Shown one piece after another: positions 36,613 through 47,200 of a DNA stretch of 64,000 bases. The notes under the pieces were generated by a model that had not been told where the DNA came from, ran no database searches, and saw only the letters and a list, made by a program, of their open reading frames with translations. Every line of letters starts with the position of its first letter. The first letter of the stretch is position 1. The DNA comes from Paragordius varius (lineage: Eukaryota > Nematomorpha), in NCBI GenBank assembly GCA_964247055.1, contig OZ176055.1, positions 7,998,001-8,062,000 of the forward strand, given 5' to 3'. The position numbers and the translations under genes are program-made.

Positions 36613-38342
36613 TTAAACATCTGTATGATTATTTTTTTGGTTTTTATCTGGTAGCGATGATGTAGATTTCCCAGTCTTTTCTGTTAATTTATTAATTTTT
36701 TCATTCTCCGCCCATTTTTCTTCGTCCTCAAGCAATTTTCTCAAGTCCATTACAGTTTTTACTTCTGCAAATAATGTCAAATCATACTTTTAACATTGTG
36801 ATTTTTATAGTATCCGAAATAGGAGATTAGAATGATACCTAAAGCTAAGATACAAAACAGAGCAATCCCTAACGGTATATAAGTCGAATGTTCCGTAACG
36901 TGTCGTTTAACACTGTATTCTTTAGTTTAGAAATTTTAGAGAATAAAATTATACCAAAGTACATTGGATATAGGCGGTGGTTTTTTAATGTGCTATTATT
37001 ATTTTCTGAGTTAAGTAAAGTGGTGGTGGTTTTTGTAGTAAGATATATGCGCATAGCTAATTTTATTATTTATACAAACGTTTCTAAATTCTAAAATTAT
37101 ATATATTGTTTTATGTAACCATCCTATATTAAATTTACTTTTATAATGTATGCCAGATATAAATTTATTGCAAGATGAAATTTATGAATTGTAATTTATA
37201 CAGGTGTCAATACATTCTGACAATAAATTAAAATTATTTTCATTTCCTTCACAACCGCCCCAAACAAATAAGCGACATCTTCGGGTTCGAGTATCATAAA
37301 AGTATCTTTTTTGAAAATTGGTGCAATCTCCAAGAACAGGGGGTAAGGTACAGATATTTGGAATAACTTATTAATTGTCATAAAATATTTAATATGCAAC
37401 GAGAAAATTTTGACAATATAGTTAATTTATATAAGTGGATCTGTTTCCCTATAAAATATATGCATTCGGTCTGCTCTTAAAATAGCTGTTTGCTAGAATA
37501 ACCTAAAATTTAAGAAATGCGATTTTTTATTACCAGTGCAAATCAATTGATTAGCGTAATGATTTTTGTAACAAAGTCCTATTATTAGCCTGCAAACACC
37601 ATATCCTTTCTGCAAAGTCCAAAATTTTAGGATCATAATGAACCAAAATAATGATGAAATTAAAATTTAGCCAAATCGTTTTTTAAAAAATGTGTTTTAA
37701 TCCCCAAAATTTGCATATCCTTTCTGTAAAAAGGACTATAATGAACCAAAATGATATTAAAAAAAAGTTTAAAAAAATGATTTTTTTAAAAAAAATGGGT
37801 TATTATCCCGTGAGCCGTGTACTTATATTTTGGGCGATTCATATAGAGCGCTTTGGTATATATGTACAATAAAATATTAAAATAAAGATTAATCCGAAAA
37901 ATTTACATCTATTGCGTTTTATGCAATTGTTATCACATTCTGCTGCTGTGACATACAAATTGACATTATCATTGCATCCATTGTAGTCAAACCTCTCACA
38001 ACTTAATGTACTTGGGGAATAGTAAAAAGTCCCTTTATTTGCTAAAAAGAAATAAATTAGTAGCAATTAAATTTTTAGACGTTATTTTATATGAAGACGT
38101 ATACGTTTTTTGCCATCATAGTAGGAGCTGGGATCATCATTGGAAATATTGCATTTTGTTTGACATTCTCTCAAACTTTTGAATATGTTTGTCGTACTCT
38201 TACATGGATAACTGATAAATTCCGTGCAATATTCGGTTGAGGGGTCGTATGAAGCCTGCCTTAATATTGATTCAATGAGTGGAATAAATACATTAATAGT
38301 TACGAGGATAATTGCGATCTGACATCTTGAAGATATTATCAT
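36613..38342 (-). CDS. Single-pass membrane protein with three Kunitz-type units
   Basis: Exons on the minus strand: 38342-38105, 38041-37907, 37366-37202, 37056-36963, 36912-36788, 36764-36613 (302 residues, phases closing). Signal peptide: hydrophobic CQIAIILVTINVFIPLIES. Unit 1 (YDPSTEYCTEFISYPC...RECQTKC) and unit 2 (FYYSPSTLSCERFDYNGC...AECDNNC) keep only Cys 3-6 of the Kunitz pattern. Unit 3 is nearly canonical (ICTLPPVLGDCTNFQKRYFY, FVWGGCEGNENNF, SECIDT) with 8-15-7-12 Cys spacing; its sixth Cys codon coincides with the splice donor. A Thr/Asn-rich stalk follows (TTKTTTTLL), then a transmembrane helix (YIPLGIALFCILALGIILIS) and a charged tail (MDLRKLLEDEEKW). The layout resembles membrane-tethered Kunitz inhibitors of the HAI/SPINT type (inference). 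The last intron is 23 nt. The link from unit 3 to the stalk is the least certain junction; unit 3 could instead end at an in-frame stop a few codons on. Confidence 0.75.
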
Positions 38343-38935
38343 ATTTTAATAAAACAAATGAATTTTGAATTAAAACTATTTTTAAATAGTGTTTTTGTTC
38401 GATAAGGTCGTTACATTCAATATATTTTGAATATTGTCCAAAAGGATATTGTGAAAAACGCGTATACTTGGACACTTATCTGCATTATAACCACTTTTGA
38501 CATTTATACAATATTCGATTCGTTACTTATTTTTTAACTTACCTATAGTTGTGGCCAATAATTATATTTGTTTTACCTTACTTGTCTCAAAATTTTACCT
38601 TTAAGTAAAATTCTGCAACATATAGACTAAAAAAATGAATCAGTTAGCATACGTATAATTAAGTATTAGTCAAATTTTTTAGACCGGTCATAAAACCTTA
38701 TTTTATGAACTAAAGAATATTTAATGGTTGAATCTTACCTTACTTAAGGTGTATGCATAAATTGACCCATGTCATTTGTAACATATAATTCCATTTAAAT
38801 ATTTTAATCTTAATTGATTATCAAATTGATATGTAGTTCCGTTTATTCCAAATCGCGATGATCACGTTGTTTGAGATAACAATTGTTTGGTTTGGTTGAG
38901 CCTTTAAAGCGCTGATAAAACCGCTAAAGCGATAA
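38343..38935. other. Intergenic, upstream of the Kunitz gene
   Basis: No exon or repeat recognised; the promoter of the minus-strand Kunitz gene should lie here. Confidence 0.3.
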
Positions 38936-39180
38936 TATACCTTTTACATCTTAAATTCACCATTAAACACTTTAAATGTACCCTTTAGCATTATATACTA
39001 GCGGAACAATTTTAGATTACCCTCAAACATTTTAAATCCACCCTTGAACATCTCAATTTCACGCTAATATTAAAGTATGTGATTTTGGTGTAAAGTAACT
39101 CATAATCATTGATATTAACCATTTTTTATGGCATAATATATCGTTTTTACTATTTTTTAACATATGTTTTTGTAAAATAT
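38936..39180. mobile_element. Inverted-repeat element, family A, copy 4 (one end only)
   Basis: Starts ATACCTTTTACATC, with at least four units of the AAATTCACC/AAACATTTTAAA type, then the core TATGTGATTTTGG and TATGGCATAATATA. The opposite terminus is not found, so the copy is truncated. Confidence 0.5.
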
Positions 39181-40804
39181 CCCATCTATTAAACCCACCC
39201 ATATCACGTATTTCGCGAAATTTCGTACATAAACTGTTGCAAATTTTATTGGATTCCCACATGATTTTAAATTTGAAAATCCCAAAAAGTGAACTATATG
39301 TGCTAATGTTATGAAATCTCATACTACTATATCATTAACAGAATTGTAAAAGGGTGACGATGAAAAATTTTATGGGTAGAGGGATGATCATTTATTTGAA
39401 TCAATATAAATTATTTATGGGTGTCGCTTATACTCATGCTGCTTCTTAAATTAATAACCTCAATCAACTCCCATCATCCTAGAAAATGTTTTCTTTAAAA
39501 ACATAAACTTTAAAAAGTGAGTAGGGTTGGAAAATTCGAATAGATAATGCTTGGACAAAAAGCTTGTAACAATCACTCTGACAAATTTTTTAATTTGCAA
39601 ATAAAAAAATTTAATTTTAGACCCAAAACGCAAAAATATTTTAGTAAAAAAAATATATATATTTTGCATATCATCTAAATTAGAAAAGTAAAGTCTCTAA
39701 ATGTATATTTATAATAAAATCTCTGGCCTTGATCCACTTTTTTCGACTAGCCCTGTGTTATGGCACACCTATTAGTTTTTTGATAAATGAAAGTCTCAGC
39801 ATTCCAAAATTTGGAAAATGTTTAGATTAAGTAAGGTGCTTAGCTTTGAAAAATTTTAGATTAGTCAAATCAACGTTTGCATTAAGGCATTTGACGATTG
39901 ATTTTGCCATTCGAATTCGATGATTGTTTTTTTGCCTTTTAAATGGACGTCACTTCAAAACAATAAACCATTGATGTTCAATTTGAGGTTTAATATACGA
40001 AAATTATATTATCCACATTATACTGGTTACCGGAACAATTAAAATGGCTTTTAAGAGTGAAAGAATTTAATCCCGTTTTCATTTGTCTAATAAATTATGT
40101 GGGCACCAATAATTGCCAGGATCTTTAAATTGTTTTACATATTCGTTATTTATATGTGAAGATTTTTTTTATTTTATAATAAAATTATTTAATTAAATTA
40201 ATTTATTATTTTATATATTAAATCATCGTGTTTTCGATAAATCGTACAGATTTACGAAAGAGCTCATTTAATTTCAATAATTAGAATTGCTTTATTAAAA
40301 TATTAATAACTTAGCTTTTATTTGATTTAAGATAATATAATATTTGTATTATGGGAATAGTTGATACGGATAAATGAGTTTGTGGAACCCTCTGTCAAAT
40401 TTTTACCTCCCTCCCTCCCCCCCCCCCCCACCGTAAGTAAAACAAGGAAATATTTTATTCAATATCTAACATGATTTTTGTTATTAATATATTTCGAGAG
40501 AGATAATCTCCAAAAACATTAAAATGGCTTCTGATGATTCTGTAAAATATAACTTGGGCTTTCTTTAAGATAAAGCTTGCAAGTGATTTTGAGTGAATAG
40601 ATATTATTCTTATAAATTGATTTGCACACAATACTAAAAAGGGGTAGTATTCATTTTCCTGGTATTTTGATTGAAAAATATTCTGTAACTGTGATATGGT
40701 AGATTCGACCTAATAACAATATTCATCTCCTTTATAATTTCTCGGTATAACGAGTAAGTTAAAAAGTTGAAAATAGATTAGGTTGTATTACTAAAATTTT
40801 GTTG
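39181..40804. other. Intergenic with a poly-pyrimidine tract
   Basis: 40406-40429 is CCTCCCTCCCTCCC followed by a C run, giving a G-rich minus strand able in principle to form a quadruplex. No gene seen. Confidence 0.4.
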
Positions 40805-41369
40805 ACACTTCGATTTAAATTGGGTTATTAAAATACCCCAGACTAAAATTGAGTTAGGATATAAAAAAAACTACTGAAGCATACGGTCCCAATTTAAATT
40901 TATACTTCTATCCCAATATTAATTATATAAATATGCCAAAATATTTAAATATAATTTTGTTTTGAAAAAAAAGTATGATGTCAAACTACTTTGACGCCAT
41001 TATTTTATAAAATTTTTGCAAAATATCGTCGTTATTTAATTTTAAGGCTTAATAAAAGCTATATTTTTTATTTAAGTTTTAACATTGATGGAAATAGAAA
41101 ACGCGGTTTATTTTGTATTATTTTTCAATTTTACCATTGCACACATGTCACCTTGACTAAATTTTTACCTTTTTTAACTTAAAATAAGTATTATCAATAT
41201 TTTTGAATAAAATTTTTTATATATTTCGGTTTATTAACATTATAAAAGTGCAAAATTTTGCCATGGTTTCAATTCCTTCCATATTTTTTGAAAAATTTAA
41301 TTTTAAACAGGCCTGGGGTATTTAATTACCCCAATTTAAATCAAAGGACTAAAATGAATGTGTTGTATT
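40805..41369. mobile_element. TTAA element, family D, copy 4 (worn)
   Basis: Colinear with copies 1 and 3 (CACTTCGATTTAAATTGGG, ATATGCCAAAATATT, TTGACGCCATT, AACAGGCCTGGGGTAT, AATGTGTTGTATTAAATA). The left flank is TTGA and the right tip has lost AAGTG, so it is older than copies 1-3. Confidence 0.75.
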
Positions 41370-42432
41370 AAATAAAAGGATGGTTGAATACAGTACTGTT
41401 ACTGTATTTTTATTGTTTATCATTAGAATGATTATATCTCAGTATTACACTATAAATTGTATTATACAAAACGTAAAAATGTAAAGACAAATTTTTTTCT
41501 AAAAGACAACCTCATACTTTTTTACTTAATTTTTTAATTATAGCTCATTGTTCAAAATTTTAAAGCATGTAATAGAGATGTCTATTGGTAACACAATCAA
41601 TTTTGTTTATTCCAAGCGTAATTAAATATTTTATATAAGAAAAGGTGAGGTTTAAAAAAGTGTGGCAGATACCCCAATTTGAAACGAAGTGTTATGTTAA
41701 ATGAGATTTAATAAAAAGGAAAACCTTTATCTTTAGAGTTAAATAAACACTATATTTTGCAAAATGGTAAAAAAGGATGTCGAAGTATTTTGATACGATT
41801 TTTTCACAACTAACTATTATTAGATTTTATGGCTTATTAATTAAGTTTTAATTAGATTAAAGCATAAATTTAAATTGTTTCTTCCAGTAGTTTTTCAAAA
41901 TAACAACTTAATTATTGTCTGAAATATTTAGATGCCCCTATTTAAATCGGAAATAATTAGCATATATTTATGATTTTTATCTCGCAATTCCTTTTGCATT
42001 TTTTTCTGAGAATCATATTTTAGAAGAGAAATCTTCGGCTTTTATAGCCCACATCTAAAAACTAAAGTTTTATAAAACTATTGTTTTGCTTTTTATAGGT
42101 AGTTTATGATATATTTTAGTGATATTTTTCGATGTAAAGCATTTAACTTTTACCAAGAATATTTTTGTATGAAAAAGTTGTGCAAATTTTTCCATATTTT
42201 AATATGGAGCACTTACCATAAAAGTGGAAGAGTCTCATATATTATTCGTAAAAAACTAAAAAGAGCATAATTTTTTTGATATATTTTCCGATAAAAACAG
42301 GTTATTTTTTGTAATCACTGTGTATATTACCAAATCTTTTCTTGAAAAGCCCCTAGCCTATTTCAGAATGAATTTTTGTTGTTTTTATATTTGAGTATAT
42401 TATTCATATGGAGTCATCTGAATATTCATCCG
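41370..42432. other. Intergenic with fragments of family D ends
   Basis: 41665-41697 (ATACCCCAATTTGAAACG then AAGTGTTA) and 41855-41950 resemble terminal pieces of family D. The rest is AT-rich and unassigned. Confidence 0.4.
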
Positions 42433-43651
42433 ATGCGAAAGCGTGCTGGGATAGGTGCTATTGATAGGGAGCGTTTAGCTCGAGAAAAATTTAAAACTAA
42501 AGGTTTTACCAGTTTTTATTATGTATACTTAGGAGCCCAATTAGCGAATGAAAGATTGAAATTGCTGACTGAAAATATAGAATCCTTAAAAACTAAACTG
42601 CAAATATTTGCTGCGAAATATGGGAAAAGTATAAAAGAGAATCCCGAGCTTCGTGATGCATTTAATGAAATGTGCGTTTCTGTAGGTGTTGATCCGTTAG
42701 GAATGTCATCCAAAGATGCATCAATTTTTACCCAAATATTTGGCAACACCATATCTAGCTTTTATAATGAATTGGCCGTTCAAATTATTGAAGTTTTTGT
42801 ACCTTGTTAAGCTTTAAAGGTATGTTTGGCTACCCGTCCAAAAAATGGTGGAATAATTGGGTTAAATGCTCTAACCAAATTAGTTATTAAAAGTCGCGGG
42901 CCATTAGCCTCACCAATTGGGCCAAAAGATGTTCTTAAAACAGTCGATATCATAGGTACTTAAAATGACTAAAATATTTTATATTTATTACGCATATTTT
43001 AAGGTAAATGGCTAGGTAACGGGTTCCGTATTATTAACTTTTCAAATGATCCTACTACCAAAGACCTTAACAAAATTAGCCATAATATACATACAAATAC
43101 ATCCCCAAACGAATCATATTTTATACAAAGTACACCCGGTGACTTAACAATTGATCATGTCACATTGCTTCATTTAGTGGAGAAAAAAATATCTTCGCAA
43201 CCTAATGAAACCAATCCATCAGCATATAACCTAAATTCATTTTTGAGTTTTGAAGAAATTTCTGCTTCCACAGGTTGGGATCCGGAAAGGATACGATTAG
43301 GTTTGATTTTGAACAAAAATATTTAAAATTATGGTTTAAAAAATTTATTAAGATATAAGATATTCAGTCATTTATTATTTAGTGACTTATTTTAAACTTA
43401 ATAAAATAATTTTTATTATTTTCTATATTTTATCAAGTTTAATTTAATACTAATAATACCTGATTTGAAAACATTATGTATATTTTCTATAATATTTTTC
43501 AGCCTTAGATTATTTAATCAAAGACGGTGTAATATGGATTGATGATTGTACCGAATATCCACCAAAAGAGGAATTGACGTTAAATTCCAAAGATAAATAC
43601 TCGTCAAACACTTTATATTGGTTCATAAACTTCTTTGAGAAAAGTGATTAA
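42433..43651 (+). CDS. SNF8: ESCRT-II subunit SNF8 (VPS22/EAP30)
   Basis: Core of ESCRT-II, acting with VPS25 and VPS36 on endosomes to sort ubiquitinated cargo into multivesicular bodies (family knowledge). Exons 42433-42502, 42533-42792, 42820-42955, 43004-43300 and 43503-43651 give 303 residues, against about 258 in human. Matching blocks in order: MRKRAGIGAIDRERLA, an N-terminal coiled coil (NERLKLLTENIESLKTKL), MCVSVGVDPLG, ELAVQIIEVCLATRPKNGG, then the two winged-helix regions (GPKDVLKTVDII, SYFIQSTPGDLTIDHVTLL, SLDYLIKDG-type ALDYLIKDGVIWIDD) and a C-terminus ending FINFFEKSD. The extra length is a polar loop inside winged helix 1 (residues near DPTTKDLNKISHN) and a Ser/Asn-rich loop near SQPNETNPSAYNL. 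Introns are 30, 27, 48 and 202 nt. AATAAA at 43775-43780. Confidence 0.95.
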
Positions 43652-44224
43652 ATCATACCTGTTCAAATGGTTAAAATGGATGATAGAATCTGAATTTAAT
43701 CAGACAATTTTAAATACCCTGTAATATTTAGAGACATTGCATATTCATTTTTAAATATGTCTTATGTTAGGTGCAATAAATATTTATAGATTATGATGAG
43801 ATTTTTAAATAACAAAAAGTGACCAAATATGACCTTTGTATAAGGGTCGTTTACACGGTACATCCAAGTATACAACTTATTTTTTCCATTTATTTTGCTT
43901 AAATGTCGTTTTGCATTTATATAGATACTTTAAACATTGGCTTTAGTTTATCCTTAATCCATGTAATTCATAAATTTTTACAATCGCATCATCATACATT
44001 AAAGCAGCACTTTCAATATAAAATGAAAAACGAACCCATTTAACAGTAAAAAGTGTCTTTGACGCATTACAAACGAAAAGATTGTTGAATGTTGTGATAT
44101 TGGATGCCCAAAGGTTTTATTCTAAAAAGGATTGTAGTAAATGGTTCCGGTATAAAATATTTTTTGGCAAAACGAATAGTTTTTGCGCTTTGGTCAAATG
44201 CTTATTATCAATTTGGTTTTTCAG
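43652..44224 (+). other. SNF8-EDC4 spacer with an unassigned open stretch
   Basis: About 70 codons stay open around 44018-44238 (includes VFDALQTKRLLNVVILDAQ and DCSKWFRYKIFFGK) without ATG. It could hold 5' exons of EDC4 or a repeat relic; I could not connect it in phase with confidence. Confidence 0.3.
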
Positions 44225-44230
44225 AGTCTC

Positions 44231-47200
44231 ATGGTGAAATACTGTGATATGATGTGCAACCAAATTATATTGTAAGAATATAAACATTAAGATTTAATGC
44301 ATATCTTTAAATATTTTATAGGCAAGTATAAATTCTGCAGAATAAGTCATGCCTAACTTAAGATCTTATGTTATTGTAAATTAGTTAAGTTCAACAGATT
44401 TTTATATGCATTACCCTACTGACTTTACATTTAAGACTGTAACATAAATAATATTATATAAAGTGTAAAATTAATTTGATCATTTCTAATATAGTTATGT
44501 TCAAATGAATGAAACTATTCATTAAAGTGTTACCATCTGATTTTAAATTTTCAGCATGATTTACAATCCAGATAGTTTGGAGGTGATAAATTTTAAATAT
44601 CTTAGATTTCTACTGATACGCTTGCTAGATATCAATGGGATATAGGAGTACAAAATGGAAATTGGTTGGATATAAGTCCATTAAACTTTATTGCATATCC
44701 AATAAAATGTATTGTTTTCGTCCATTATATTTAAGCAATTGAAAACCACGTTGGTATAAGAATTTTACATTTTCAAACCAAAATAAAACCTATGCTTAAA
44801 ATCGAAGGCGATGTTATATGCGATATTGCATTTTCGGAAGCTACACATCAAAGAGATCATCGCACGAATTCTAACATTGGGTATTTATAAAATGTTTTAC
44901 AATAAATTAGATTACATGTCAAAAGTTGTTTATTGGGTTTTATTGATAATATTGGGATATCTTACCTTTATGAAATATGTATGATTCGAGAAAATTTAGA
45001 GGATGGACACATTAGCCAAGAAATTAATCATAAATATCGGTATATTTTTTTGTTACTTTAAAATTAGATGCGTACCCTTATACCAACTGCAAATATCTAA
45101 AGAAGCAAATTTGCTGGGGTTTGAAACTCATAATCGTTTGATATGGAAAAGCATTAAAAGTCTCAATAAAGACCTGCTTTTAATCATTGTCGATCAAAAG
45201 GTAGTGGTATATTATATAATTTCTATTCCGAGAAAAAACTTTAAAAATATATTTTTCCATGATTATATTCGTTTTGATCCCATTTAAAATTATCTTAAAC
45301 GTATTAAAAAAAGCGTGGCAAATATAGTATATTTAGATGTTCCAACTATATTTAACCACTTTTCTTTGAAAAACTGTAGTTTTGTTATTTTTTTATAACT
45401 CAAAATTCGAATGCAGTTAAACCTTTTATGGAATAGAACATAGCAAGAACGCACTTTTTAAATATAGTTATTATAATAAACTGAGCAAAGAAAGAATTTA
45501 AAATCCAGTTAGAAGTGGTAATAAAAGTTTTTTTGAGGTTTATCTCGCTATATTGGTTTTAATTAGCATATTTACTATTAGTAACCACGCAAAAAATTAC
45601 AATGTTTCTACATTGCATCAAAAAGTTAAAAAAGGACCAACTCATAATAAAAACAACGTTATAGAAAAAAAATATTTGATTTTTTATGAAAAAAAACAAA
45701 TTTTGATTTTCTAACCTTTATATAATTTCATAAAATATTTAGTTGTATATAATTGATGGAAGTAATCTTTGGCCCACAGCTATGCCCTTCAAATTTGATC
45801 AGTTAAGCAACGAAATTATTCTGGCTGAGCAGGAACCATTACAAATAGTAATAAACTAAGATTTATTGTTTAATTTGGTTCAAAAAAAAACTTATTTTTC
45901 ATTATCTTTTTTTAAAGTTAAATGAAATTATACAGACAAAAAAACGTAAAAATTAGAGATTATTTTTTGAAGACAAACATAAATTATCCTTGATTTTTTT
46001 ATTTAAATTATATACCCACAATATATATATATATATATATATATACCATTTACCATTCAAATTCTCCCTTGTACAATTTTTCACCCTCAAATATATTATA
46101 TGTTTTTTAAAATTAAAAATTACCTATATTTTAATATATTTTTAAAAAATAAAATTTTGTTTGAATTAAAATAATACTGAAATAATAAAATTAAGATATA
46201 TTTCATATTAATAAAGAATCATATCAGTTCAAAACACATAATTGTTTTTTAGGGTAATTTTGAATCCTTCAAGGGATTTGAACAGTAAATGGTATATGAT
46301 TGAGTATTTGAACAATTTCATTTCTTTTCCTATTTCGTTACCCCAAAACAATGATTTATATTTAAAAAATCGAGGTTTTTTTAAAATATGGATGGTTGAC
46401 TTTAATAATATTTTTGTCTTTTAATTTTAACGTTTTGTTTTAATAATTTTATTTGACTCTATATATTTATGCATAAGGAGGTATATAAAACCCTACCAAA
46501 ACAAACCGATGAAAAGCCTGGACCTATTTTATTAGCTGAAATTATTGGTAATTTTATTTATTTTTACTCAAAAAATATTCAATGAAATTTATTGAAATAT
46601 ATTTAATTAATTTTAATTACACAAAAAAACATATTTATTTTTCAAATTTTTTAATAATTTTTACATAAATATTAACAGATGAGAATGGTTTAGGTATCAC
46701 TGCTGTAGATGTATCATCCGATGGTAAATACCTCGTGATAGGATATTGCAACGGAACTATAAAACTTTATGAAGTAATTATCTAGTTCAAATTAAACTTT
46801 TTAGGTAAAAATTTTGTAGTTTTCTTATAAAATTTTCTTTCTGACCTAAATAATTACTAGAATAAAGTATTGTTTAAGGGCTGAATTTATACAGTTTTAT
46901 AAAATAATCCTAATTAAAAAGTCGATTAAATTCTAAATATACCATTAATAGTTTGAATTCACCCATAAACAATTATGCACCCTAAAAATAAATTATGTGC
47001 TTTCGAACTAATATAACTTATTATTAATATGAAATTATCTTCATGGCATAGTTTATTATTTTTCAGTATTATATTAATTTAAAACAGAATTTTTATTTTT
47101 TAAAAATATATAAAAATATTGCTACTTTTTAATCTTAAAAAACATATATTTTATTTGAGGGTGATTTAGAGATGTTTAAGGGTGAATTTGAATTGTTTTA

